Shown: positions 1 through 6,313 of the stretch, piece after piece
How the letters are laid out: every line of letters begins with the position of its first letter
Numbering within the stretch: the first letter of the stretch is position 1
NCBI GenBank assembly: GCA_045617525.1
Contig: JAZLIT010000062.1
Span: 1 to 64,000 of the forward strand
Length of the DNA: 64,000 nt
Source of the DNA: JAZLIT01 sp045617525
GTDB lineage: Bacteria; Bacillota; Bacilli; Bacillales_A; Planococcaceae
Direction: 5' to 3'
Made by a program: the position numbers and the translations under genes
The notes under the pieces: model-generated
Database searches by the model: none
Seen by the model: only the letters and a program-made list of their open reading frames with translations
Told to the model about the DNA's origin: nothing

Positions 1-98
1 AACGCTGTCCGGTACAAAATCGCCTCTTCCTGCTCAATCAATAATAAAATCGCCTGCTGATCCCCAGCAATCGCCCGCACCGCTAACTCATCTTCCAC
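1..98 (-). CDS. RNA polymerase sigma factor, ECF (sigma-70) family, N-terminal fragment
   Basis: Only the first 32 codons are inside the window; the gene runs off the left edge. Reading leftwards from a GTG at 98-96, the peptide begins V(M)-E-D-E-L-A-V-R-A-I-A-G-D-Q-Q and continues through an L-I-E-Q-E-E helix to L-Y-R-T-A. This is the typical opening of region 2 in ECF sigma factors, where a short acidic start, an A-x-x-G-D-x-x-A turn and a helix ending in L-Y-R-x-A are common. A purine-rich ribosome binding site (GGGGGTGG) lies just upstream of the GTG. Function in the family is to direct RNA polymerase to stress or envelope-response promoters, usually under a membrane anti-sigma factor encoded next door, which would lie outside the window. 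The call rests on a short peptide, so the subfamily cannot be named. Confidence 0.6.
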   Translation of the reverse strand, partial: MEDELAVRAIAGDQQAILLLIEQEEAILYRTA

Positions 99-329
99 AA
101 AACCACCCCCTAGATATCCATTAGACAATCCATCTTCGCAAAACGTTCAACTAAATCTAAAATTATTTAACACACTACCACTAAGTCGATTGTAGCAAGA
201 ATTAGCTGTTAATTATATGAGACACGACGAGCGCGCTTCTTAGCTACTTATGCGTGAGAAGTATTGGAATCTACCTTTCACAAGAAAAAGGATACTAGAT
301 TTTTACTTTTATTTAGTAAATATTTTCAC
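99..329. other. intergenic stretch without recognised gene
   Basis: Between the start of the partial sigma-factor gene and the left repeat array. It is AT-rich and I see no convincing coding frame, terminator or good -35/-10 pair. It must hold the promoter of the sigma-factor gene unless that gene is transcribed from further upstream. Confidence 0.4.
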
Positions 330-423
330 TTTGACTAATTAGATTCTAATTTTGACTAATATGGCCACAAATTTGACTAATACCTTCGAAATTTTGACTA
401 ATACTGACACAAATTTGACTAAT
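330..423 (-). repeat. five-copy 21-bp-period array, 10-mer ATTAGTCAAA on the minus strand
   Basis: On the plus strand the 10-mer TTTGACTAAT begins exactly at 330, 351, 372, 393 and 414, five perfect copies with a strict 21-bp period. The 11-bp spacers between copies differ from one another. A period of 21 bp equals two helical turns and also seven codons. In the minus-strand frame the unit reads I-S-Q plus four variable residues. The last copy (330-339) lies beyond the stop codon of that frame yet is still perfect, which points to selection or recent copying at the DNA level. A related array in the opposite orientation lies at 649-720. Confidence 0.85.
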
Positions 424-564
424 AAATTTCTGGAACCTTAGAAACCTCTCCTCATAGCTCGGTTGCCCAATCTTTTCCTTCGAAAAACGCTGGTAACGAT
501 CTACAATTGTAGGCTTGCAAAAATCGCTTTCCACAAACCTAGTGATTTTGTGCTTTTTCTGCAC
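346..564 (-). CDS. hypothetical small protein with heptad I-S-Q repeats (doubtful gene)
   Basis: A 72-codon frame starting at a GTG (564-562) inside a hairpin and ending within the fourth copy of the 21-bp array. The N-terminal part is Lys/Arg/Phe-rich, and the last 25 or so residues repeat I-S-Q every seven residues (ISQICVS, ISQNFEG, ISQICGH, ISQN). There is no good ribosome binding site and no recognised domain. I recall similar short 'ISQ' or 'SAK' repeat proteins annotated in other Bacillales genomes, but cannot verify that here. It may be a chance frame through a non-coding repeat. I list it because it could be annotated as a gene and because it is part of a symmetrical element. Confidence 0.25.
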   Translation of the reverse strand: MQKKHKITRFVESDFCKPTIVDRYQRFSKEKIGQPSYEERFLRFQKFISQICVSISQNFEGISQICGHISQN

Positions 565-706
565 AAAATTTAAAGAGCTAAAAAAGAAAAGCGATTACGT
601 GAACAAAATCCGTCCACGCAATCGCTTAAGTTCTTTTTTGAACTTTCTCAGAGCCAAATTTTTGAGGTTATCCGCCAAACTTCTGTCCGAATCCGCCAAA
701 GTTTAA
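515..706 (+). CDS. hypothetical small protein with heptad S-A-K repeats (doubtful gene)
   Basis: A 63-codon frame on the opposite strand to everything else, with TTG as first codon. It overlaps the start of the 346-564 frame head to head. Its end repeats R/S-A-K every seven residues (FLRAKFL, RLSAKLL, SESAKV) because it reads through the 21-bp ATCCGCCAAA array, and it stops before the last array copy. Basic and hydrophobic residues dominate. No ribosome binding site or domain is evident. The two frames resemble each other loosely (S-D-F/Y followed by basic residues, then F-L-R/N-F before the repeats), as expected if both arms of the element derive from one ancestor. Most likely not a functional protein. 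Confidence 0.2.
   Translation: MQKSLSTNLVILCFFCTKFKELKKKSDYVNKIRPRNRLSSFLNFLRAKFLRLSAKLLSESAKV
522..596. repeat. palindromic centre of the 330-720 element
   Basis: Two nested inverted repeats are nearly coaxial. The inner pair is ATTTTGTGC at 545-553 and GCACAAAAT at 561-569, a perfect 9-bp stem with a 7-nt loop. The outer pair is AATCGCTTT at 522-530 and AAAGCGATT at 588-596. Their centres lie at 557 and 559, roughly midway between the two oppositely oriented 21-bp arrays, so the whole of 330-720 reads as one long, diverged inverted repeat. Confidence 0.7.
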
Positions 707-720
707 AGGTAATCCGCCAA
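649..720 (+). repeat. 21-bp-period array, 10-mer ATCCGCCAAA on the plus strand
   Basis: ATCCGCCAA begins at 670, 691 and 712 with a strict 21-bp period. A degenerate fourth copy one period earlier (649-658) keeps only GCCAAA. The 10-mer shares A-T-y-m-G-y-C-A-A-A with the left array (ATTAGTCAAA versus ATCCGCCAAA, 7 of 10 identical), has the same period and faces the opposite way. The final copy at 712-720 lies beyond the stop codon of the overlapping plus-strand frame. Confidence 0.8.
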
Positions 721-811
721 TCTGCAAAAGAATGTTATTTTTCGCATCTATTTTATTAAAAACAGACACGAAACCCCAGATCAAACCATCACTCATCCAG
801 TGCCCAACTAT

Positions 812-843
812 TTTGAAACGTTACCATAGATAACTGTTTCAAA
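812..843 (-). terminator. hairpin at the 3' end of the GNAT gene
   Basis: TTTGAAAC at 812-819 pairs with GTTTCAAA at 836-843, and GTTA (820-823) can pair with TAAC (831-834) above a single bulged base. It begins 3 bp after the stop codon of the acetyltransferase gene. There is no clear U-run after it on the minus strand, so it may act as an mRNA 3'-end stabiliser rather than a classical terminator. Confidence 0.4.
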
Positions 844-846
844 TAA

Positions 847-1671
847 TTAGCGACCTATTAACGTGTTCGATCTACTTTCATAACGAACCATTGTCCACAC
901 GCCAATATCGACAAAGCCCAACCGTTTATAGATGCTCCCAGCTGCTGGATTATCATAAAATAAGCAAAGGGACTTCCCTTCAGCTATCAATTCACTACAT
1001 ATCTTTTCCATACATAAAGTTGCATAGCCACGCTTTTCATAACCTGGCTTCGTGCCGACAGCAACAATCATCGCAGACTGTGAATTCTCAGCAGTTGTTG
1101 AAGCCGATGCAACCATCAATCCTTGCTCATCTCGTACAATATATGTCCGACCTGTTTTATATTTCGCCGCGCGCTCTCTTCCTTCCACACTAAAGGTACC
1201 TGTCGCAAACTCAGGGATGGAAAAAAGCATCTCTATATTTTCTTCATATTCATCAGGTTGCAAATAATGTGTCGCTTGAAAACGTTCTTCATTTACTTCA
1301 TAACTTAATTTCGTGCATTTTGCATAATAGGTATCAACCATTTTTCGTATATTTCGATTTTCAATAAGCGGAATAAGAGGCGTTAGTAAATGCTGCAAAC
1401 CACTAATTTCGATTTGATTAGGATTCGCATTAATAATTGCTGCAAACCCCTCCACATCATAGGTCAATTCGCTGAATGGAATATAATTTTGATTGAAACG
1501 GAGCAAAATTGCAATTAATCCCCCATCCTCAAATTGCCCCCAAACGTCCTGAATATCAGATTCAAGACCATACACCTCAATATCCCCAATAATAAATAAA
1601 TTCTCCGCAGGCTTCGAACCCACAAGCTCCATAACGTCTTGAAGATCACTATTCACTAATTTCCGAATCAT
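847..1671 (-). CDS. GNAT-family N-acetyltransferase
   Basis: A 274-residue protein predicted to transfer an acetyl group from acetyl-CoA to an amine; the substrate is unknown. The catalytic GNAT core is in the C-terminal half: a beta strand V-A-V at 203-205 leads into the CoA pyrophosphate loop G-Y-E-K-R-G-Y-A (210-217), and the later motif N-P-A-A-G-S-I-Y-K-R-L-G-F (241-253) is the usual final strand-helix-strand. The first 130 or so residues form a separate N-terminal part seen in FR47-like Bacillales members. The start is an ATG at 1671 with GGGGAGGT about eight bases upstream. It stands alone, between a palindromic repeat element and a microsatellite, on the same strand as the core block but separated from rbfA by a terminator. 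In an accessory position, so it may be strain- or genus-specific. Confidence 0.85.
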   Translation of the reverse strand: MIRKLVNSDLQDVMELVGSKPAENLFIIGDIEVYGLESDIQDVWGQFEDGGLIAILLRFNQNYIPFSELTYDVEGFAAIINANPNQIEISGLQHLLTPLIPLIENRNIRKMVDTYYAKCTKLSYEVNEERFQATHYLQPDEYEENIEMLFSIPEFATGTFSVEGRERAAKYKTGRTYIVRDEQGLMVASASTTAENSQSAMIVAVGTKPGYEKRGYATLCMEKICSELIAEGKSLCLFYDNPAAGSIYKRLGFVDIGVWTMVRYESRSNTLIGR

Positions 1672-1874
1672 CTTGCTACCTCCCCATTCAATATGTATTT
1701 CACAACAATAACCAAAATTAGGTAAACATTAGTTTAATTCAAATCTTAAAATCTGTATAGCTTTTTCTTTAAGTAAAATCACAAGCGATAAGTACATACA
1801 GTTTACAAAGTACAAAAGGGTCGAAACAGTAGCTCCCAAGTAAGAAATAGCGTTTATATTGACTATCACTTTAT
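1672..1874. other. intergenic region upstream of the GNAT gene
   Basis: AT-rich leader of the acetyltransferase gene. The only clear signal is its ribosome binding site. A TTGTGA...TATACA pair on the minus strand has a 19-bp spacer, which is too wide to call with confidence. The rest of the rbfA-GNAT gap is described in the next two entries. Confidence 0.4.
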
Positions 1875-2016
<142 letters not shown>

Positions 2017-2103
2017 GATGATAAGATGATAAGATTCAATTCATTAGTTGCATCACTTTATTTTCATATCAAATGTTACAAAGTGAACCCCTTGATAGAA
2101 TAA

Positions 2104-2245
2104 GAGTTGATTGGGGCGGAGGGGGCCGCGACTTCCAGGGGATCAGCGTGCGCGGAGAATCCACTAACTTCGCGACCTTCGTGAAGTTAGTTAGTCGGAG
2201 CCACGCCCCCAGAAAAGCGTCGGCCCCCGGAGCCCCAATCAACTC
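2104..2245. repeat. GC-rich structured intergenic repeat with 14-bp terminal inverted repeats
   Basis: GAGTTGATTGGGGC at 2104-2117 is matched exactly by its reverse complement at 2232-2245. Inside, an 11-bp stem (2163-2173 with 2181-2191, one G-T pair) closes a 7-nt loop. GC content is far above that of the flanking DNA. The pattern (a GATTGG/CCAATC terminus enclosing GC-rich imperfect palindromes) resembles a dispersed, RNA-like intergenic repeat that I recall in many Bacillus and Lysinibacillus genomes; I could not check this. It encodes no protein I can support. It sits directly behind the rbfA terminator. Confidence 0.7.
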
Positions 2246-2277
2246 CCCCTTTCGAAGAAAGGCAATCCTACTAAAAA

Positions 2278-2308
2278 CAAAAAAACCGACCGCAAATTTG
2301 CGATCGGT
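2278..2308 (-). terminator. intrinsic terminator of the rimP-rbfA operon
   Basis: An almost perfect 24-nt palindrome (2285-2308; ACCGA...TCGGT ends, one T-G pair) starts 9 bases after the rbfA stop. On the minus strand it is followed by a run of seven T. It closes the rimP-nusA-ylxR-ylxQ-infB-ylxP-rbfA transcript. Confidence 0.9.
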
Positions 2309-2316
2309 CATTCATA

Positions 2317-2661
2317 CTATTTATCCTCGTGTAAACCACGAAGCAATGCATCGATTTTATTCCCGTATTCGATAGAAGCATCGAACTCGAACATAATCTC
2401 TGGAGTACGACGTAAACGGATACGAGATCCAATTTCCGTACGAATGAAGCCAGCAGCTTTTTCAAGCGCCTTTAACGTTTCCGCACGCTCACGATCATTC
2501 CCTAAAGAAGTAATATAAACCGTAGCCTGCTGTAAGTCACCCGTTACCGCAACATCAGTTACCGTAACAAATCCTACTTTAGGATCTTTAATTTTACGTG
2601 TAATAATTTCGCCTAACTCTTTTTTCAATTGCTCAGCTACACGATTTGAACGTAGAGACAT
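2317..2661 (-). CDS. rbfA: 30S ribosome-binding factor A
   Basis: RbfA binds the immature 30S subunit near helix 1 of 16S rRNA and assists late maturation, most importantly in the cold. The 114-residue protein starts S-L-R-S-N-R-V-A-E-Q-L-K-K-E, as in other Firmicutes, and carries the family segment D-P-K-V-G-F-V-T-V-T-D (about 31-41) within a single KH-type fold, followed by the G-D-L-Q-Q-A strand. I chose the ATG at 2661 rather than the GTG four codons upstream, because AAGGTGG then has eight-base spacing and the N-terminus matches the family. It is the last gene of the rimP-nusA-infB operon, 26 bp after ylxP, and is followed at once by a terminator. Confidence 0.95.
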   Translation of the reverse strand: MSLRSNRVAEQLKKELGEIITRKIKDPKVGFVTVTDVAVTGDLQQATVYITSLGNDRERAETLKALEKAAGFIRTEIGSRIRLRRTPEIMFEFDASIEYGNKIDALLRGLHEDK

Positions 2662-2687
2662 AATTGTCACCACCTTACCTTTTGCGT

Positions 2688-2966
2688 CTATAAATATTCT
2701 CTGTATAAGTTAAGCTGTTCCCACTCTGGATTTGACTGAAGAAAGTACAATGCGTGATTCATTTCACGCTCTGCAGCCACCTTCGATGAAGACAACGCCA
2801 CAAGTCCAATCTTGGTGCGTTGCCAAACATCTTGATGATCAAGTTCCGCAATGGAAACATTAAACTTTTGCTTTGTTCGTGTGATCATGCGTTGTAAGAC
2901 AGCACGTTTTTCCTTTAACGAATGGGCAGTATGAATAATAAACTCAACCTCTACATATACGATCAT
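2688..2966 (-). CDS. ylxP: DUF503 family protein YlxP
   Basis: A 92-residue protein of the YlxP/DUF503 family, found between infB and rbfA in most Firmicutes. The signature is the N-terminal beta strand followed by H-S-L-K-E-K-R-A-V-L (about 15-24), the segment from which the family is easily recognised. The fold is a small alpha/beta sandwich; a ribosome-assembly or RNA-binding role is inferred from its neighbours only, as no biochemical activity is firmly established to my knowledge. The ATG overlaps the infB stop by one base (TAATG), so it is translationally coupled to infB. Confidence 0.9.
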   Translation of the reverse strand: MIVYVEVEFIIHTAHSLKEKRAVLQRMITRTKQKFNVSIAELDHQDVWQRTKIGLVALSSSKVAAEREMNHALYFLQSNPEWEQLNLYREYL

Positions 2967-5662
2967 TATTTACGAACGATTTCTTCCATCACGAATGCTT
3001 CAACAATGTCGCCTTCTTGAATGTCGTTGTAGTTTTTAATAGTAATACCACATTCGTAACCACGAGCTACTTCTTTTGCATCGTCTTTGAAGCGTTTTAA
3101 TGAATCTAATTCGCCTGCAAATATAACGATACCTTCTCGGATTACGCGCACACCTGCATCACGTACAATTTTACCCTCGGTAACGTAAGAACCAGCAATT
3201 GTACCCACTTTAGATACTTTAATTGTTTGACGAACTTCTGCTTGACCAACAATTTTCTCTTCGAATTCAGGATCTAACATCCCCTTCATCGCTTGCTCGA
3301 TTTCTTCAATTACTTTGTAGATAATGCTGTGTAGACGAATATCTACGCCTTCAGCTTCAGCAGCACGTTTCGCATTAACGTCCGGACGAACGTTGAATCC
3401 GATTACGATTGCATTCGATGCAGCAGCTAATGAGATATCCGATTCAGTGATAGCACCCGCACCAGTGTGGATGATTTTAACGTTAACGCCTTCAACATCA
3501 ATTTTCATTAATGAAGATGCCATTGCTTCAACAGTACCTTGTACGTCAGCTTTAACGATTAAGTTAATTTCTTTTACATCACCTTGGCTCATTTGTTCGA
3601 ATAAGTTATCAAGTGTAATACGTTGTTTTTCAGAACGTTGCGCTTGGATAGCAGTCATCGAACGAGACTCACCAACTTGACGAGCTGTTTTCTCGTCTGA
3701 GAATACTACGAAACGGTCGCCCGCTTGTGGTACTTCATTTAGACCTGTAATTTCAACTGGCATAGATGGGCCAGCTTCTTTCACACGACGGCCAAGATCA
3801 TTAACCATTGCACGAACACGACCAAATGCGTGACCTACTACGATTGGATCTCCAACGCGTAATGTACCATCTTGTATTAGTAATGTTGCAACTGGACCAC
3901 GACCGCGATCTAATTGAGCTTCAATTACTGTACCAAGTGCAGCACGTTTAGGGTTTGCTTTTAATTCGCCAACTTCAGCTGTTAAAAGAATCATTTCAAG
4001 TAATGAATCGATTCCTTCACCTTTTAATGCTGAGATTGGCACGAAGATTGTGTCCCCGCCCCATGCTTCAGAAACTAAACCATGTTCAGTTAATTCTTGC
4101 ATTACGCGATCAGGATTTGCTGCTTCTTTATCCATTTTGTTTACTGCTACGATAATTGGCACTTCTGCCGCTTTCGCATGGTTAATCGCTTCAATCGTTT
4201 GAGGCATAACACCATCATCAGCTGCAACTACAATAATTGCTAAGTCAGTTACTTTCGCACCACGTGCACGCATTGTTGTGAAGGCTGCGTGTCCAGGAGT
4301 ATCTAAGAATGAAATTTTCTTTCCATCTATTTCTACTTGGTAAGCACCGATATGCTGAGTGATACCACCAGCTTCGCCAGCAGTTACTTTTGTGTTACGG
4401 ATTGAATCAAGTAAAGTTGTTTTACCGTGGTCAACGTGACCCATGATTGTTACAACTGGTGGACGCTCTTGTAATGCATCTTCATCCACTTCTACTTCAA
4501 AGTGTGTTTCTAAATCTGTAATATCAACGCGGATTTCTTCTTCAACTTCTACACCATAGTCTGTACAGATTAACTCAATTGCATCCTTATCTAATTCTTG
4601 GTTGATTGTTGCCATTACACCAAGCATGAATAATTTTTTGATGATTTCAGATGGCTCACGGTATAATTTCTTCGCAAGTTCTGCAACTGATAAACTTTCA
4701 TAGAAAGTAATTTGTTCTGGTAATTCTTTTTGAACCATTGGAGCTGGTTGTGGACGATGTGTACGACGTTTACCACCATTGATACCCGGTTTTTTACGTT
4801 GTTGATAGCCACCCTTGCTCGCGTTGTTGTTGCGGTTACCCGTGCTACCTGAGTTGCCCGTGTTACTACGGTTACCCGTGCTACCTGAGTTGCCCGTGTT
4901 GCTACGGTTACCCGTGTTGCCTGTGCTGCCCGTGTTGCTACGGTTACCCGTGTTGCCTGTGCTGCCCGTGTTACTACGGTTACCCGTGTTGCCTGTGCTG
5001 CCCGTGTTGCTACGGTTACCTGTGTTACCTGTGCTGCCCGTGTTGCTACGGTTACCCGTGTTACCCGTGTTGCCCGTGTTGCTACGGTTACCTGTGTTAC
5101 CTGTGCTGCCCGTGTTGCTACGGTTACCCGTGCTACTTGTGTTGCTACGGTTACCCGTGCTACTTGTGTTGCTACGGTTACCCGTGTTACTCGTATTGCT
5201 CGTGTTGCTACGAGTGTTCGTGCTGTTTGAATTGTTCGTATTGCTACGCGTGTTCGTGCTGTTTGAGTTATTCGGATTATTTTGTGTCATATTTAAGTTT
5301 TGGTTACCTTTTACATTCTGTTGTTTTTCGCCCTGAGACGATTTAGTTTGTTCTGAAGGAGCATTGTTTGCTTTTCTAGGTTGCTGATTTTGAGTAGTGG
5401 CCGATTGCGGACGACCTTCTGTTTTTGTCACCTGATTAGTAGGGGCTTTTGACTCTTTATCCCCAGCAGGTGCTTTAGTTGGTGTGACCTTTTCTGGCTG
5501 TACTACTTGCTTAAAGACAGAATCAAGTTTAGTAATTGCATTATCTTCAAGTGTAGACATATGGTTTGTCACCTTAATGTCCAACTTTGTGAGCTGATCA
5601 ATTACTTCTTTACTTGATTTACTTACCCTTTTCGCATATTCATGAACTCTTACTTTGCTCAT
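2966..5662 (-). CDS. infB: translation initiation factor IF-2 with expanded repeat linker
   Basis: IF-2 is the GTPase that brings fMet-tRNA to the 30S P site and promotes subunit joining. The 898-residue protein has an IF2_N domain at the N-terminus (1-50, K-V-R-V-H-E-Y-A-K), a long disordered linker, a second IF2_N-like segment (about 318-370), and then the G domain with G1 G-H-V-D-H-G-K-T (408-415), G3 D-T-P-G-H (454-458), G4 N-K-M-D (508-511) and G5 S-A-L (544-546), followed by domains II to IV. The linker is unusual: residues 131-280 are almost only Asn, Ser, Thr, Gly and Arg. They include two 9-residue and eight tandem 12-residue units of the type R-S-N-T-G-S-T-G-N-T-G-N (163-276). At 898 residues it is clearly longer than the roughly 716 of B. 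subtilis, mainly because of this region. It is preceded by ylxQ with a 14-bp gap. Start ATG fits the family. Confidence 0.97.
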   Translation of the reverse strand: MSKVRVHEYAKRVSKSSKEVIDQLTKLDIKVTNHMSTLEDNAITKLDSVFKQVVQPEKVTPTKAPAGDKESKAPTNQVTKTEGRPQSATTQNQQPRKANNAPSEQTKSSQGEKQQNVKGNQNLNMTQNNPNNSNSTNTRSNTNNSNSTNTRSNTSNTSNTGNRSNTSSTGNRSNTSSTGNRSNTGSTGNTGNRSNTGNTGNTGNRSNTGSTGNTGNRSNTGSTGNTGNRSNTGSTGNTGNRSNTGSTGNTGNRSNTGNSGSTGNRSNTGNSGSTGNRNNNASKGGYQQRKKPGINGGKRRTHRPQPAPMVQKELPEQITFYESLSVAELAKKLYREPSEIIKKLFMLGVMATINQELDKDAIELICTDYGVEVEEEIRVDITDLETHFEVEVDEDALQERPPVVTIMGHVDHGKTTLLDSIRNTKVTAGEAGGITQHIGAYQVEIDGKKISFLDTPGHAAFTTMRARGAKVTDLAIIVVAADDGVMPQTIEAINHAKAAEVPIIVAVNKMDKEAANPDRVMQELTEHGLVSEAWGGDTIFVPISALKGEGIDSLLEMILLTAEVGELKANPKRAALGTVIEAQLDRGRGPVATLLIQDGTLRVGDPIVVGHAFGRVRAMVNDLGRRVKEAGPSMPVEITGLNEVPQAGDRFVVFSDEKTARQVGESRSMTAIQAQRSEKQRITLDNLFEQMSQGDVKEINLIVKADVQGTVEAMASSLMKIDVEGVNVKIIHTGAGAITESDISLAAASNAIVIGFNVRPDVNAKRAAEAEGVDIRLHSIIYKVIEEIEQAMKGMLDPEFEEKIVGQAEVRQTIKVSKVGTIAGSYVTEGKIVRDAGVRVIREGIVIFAGELDSLKRFKDDAKEVARGYECGITIKNYNDIQEGDIVEAFVMEEIVRK
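4835..5176 (-). repeat. tandem 36-bp (and 27-bp) repeats within infB
   Basis: Eight consecutive 36-bp units (4835-5122) and two 27-bp units (5123-5176) encode the R-S-N-T-G-x-T-G-N-T-G-N linker of IF-2. The units differ only by scattered synonymous or single-residue changes (for example GCC/GTT swaps), which shows recent duplication. All unit lengths are multiples of three, so copy-number change keeps the frame. Lower-complexity N/S/T codons continue to about 5272. Confidence 0.92.
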
Positions 5663-5676
5663 CTGCTCACCCCCGA

Positions 5677-5991
5677 TTAATTTCCGTTGAGTAGACTAGA
5701 CATTTTTTTTGCAAATCCGCTATCTAAAATAGCGATTGCTACGCGGGCTTCCTTCCCTGTAGCATGCCCAAGATCATATCGATCGCCAAACACTTGATAC
5801 TCAACTTTGTAATACGTACATTTATCTTGAATCTTTTTGCTCGAGTTATGCGAGGCATCCGATGCAAGTAATACAAGTTTTGCATTACCACTTCGAATTG
5901 CATTCACAACAAGCTCTTCGCCAGATATTACTTTACGTGCACGTGCTGCTAAACCAAGAAGTTGTGTTACCTGTACAGTTGCGTTAATCAT
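5677..5991 (-). CDS. ylxQ: L7Ae-family ribosomal/RNA-binding protein YlxQ
   Basis: A 104-residue single-domain protein of the L7Ae/L30e/Gadd45 fold, whose relatives bind kink-turn RNAs. The family landmarks are L-G-L-A-A-R-A-R-K-V-I-S-G-E (12-25) and the basic/hydrophobic strand K-L-V-L-L-A-S-D-A-S (38-47), followed by V-F-G-D-R-Y-D-L-G-H-A-T-G-K (67-80) where the RNA-contacting loop sits. It lies between ylxR and infB in the nusA operon, overlapping the end of ylxR by 4 bp (ATGA), which implies coupled translation. The role is inferred to be in ribosome or RNP assembly. Confidence 0.92.
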   Translation of the reverse strand: MINATVQVTQLLGLAARARKVISGEELVVNAIRSGNAKLVLLASDASHNSSKKIQDKCTYYKVEYQVFGDRYDLGHATGKEARVAIAILDSGFAKKMSSLLNGN

Positions 5992-6266
5992 AAGATTGAC
6001 TCCCTACGAATTAACTTTAATAGCTCGTCGTAGATTTCTTCTGGAACTTTCGCCTCTAACTGTCGATCTAAAATATGTTTTTTACGTGCAATTTCAACGG
6101 CTGCCTCTGTTTTTGAAACATAAGCACCGCGACCCGCCATTTTACCGGTTGGATCAACTGCTACTACGCCCTCTTTCGAACGAACGACACGAATCATCGC
6201 CTTCTTTTCAAGCATTTCACCCGTTGCTACACATTTACGTAAAGGTACTTTTTTATTTGTCGCCAT
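5988..6266 (-). CDS. ylxR: DUF448 family protein YlxR (RnpM)
   Basis: A small (93-residue) basic RNA-binding protein of the YlxR family, recognised by R-K-C-V-A-T-G-E near the start, the central R-V-V-R-S-K-E-G motif and G-R-G-A-Y-V. In B. subtilis the homologue has been linked to RNase P modulation and to regulation of many genes; that function is taken from the family, not seen here. I place the start at the second ATG (6266), as AGGAAGGTG then has seven-base spacing, whereas the ATG at 6272 directly abuts the ribosome binding site. It follows nusA by 47 bp. Confidence 0.9.
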   Translation of the reverse strand: MATNKKVPLRKCVATGEMLEKKAMIRVVRSKEGVVAVDPTGKMAGRGAYVSKTEAAVEIARKKHILDRQLEAKVPEEIYDELLKLIRRESIL

Positions 6267-6313
6267 TTGCATTCACCTTCCTACAAAAATGCTCGACTTA
6301 AAGTAAAGACTTT

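Noticed and set aside
330..423. CRISPR array
   Set aside because: Regular spacing suggested it, but repeats are 10 bp with 11-bp spacers, there is no cas gene in the window and the period is far too short.
891..1308. Plus-strand frames overlapping the GNAT gene
   Set aside because: Antisense shadows of a well-supported gene, without ribosome binding sites.
2069..2375. Overlapping frames on both strands across the GC-rich repeat
   Set aside because: They arise from absence of stop codons in GC-rich palindromic DNA, and extend into rbfA or its terminator without a start signal.
4815..5336. Long plus-strand frame of L-P-V-L / R-L-P-V repeats opposite infB
   Set aside because: It is the antisense reading of the 36-bp infB repeats; no ribosome binding site, and composition is a direct result of the repeat.
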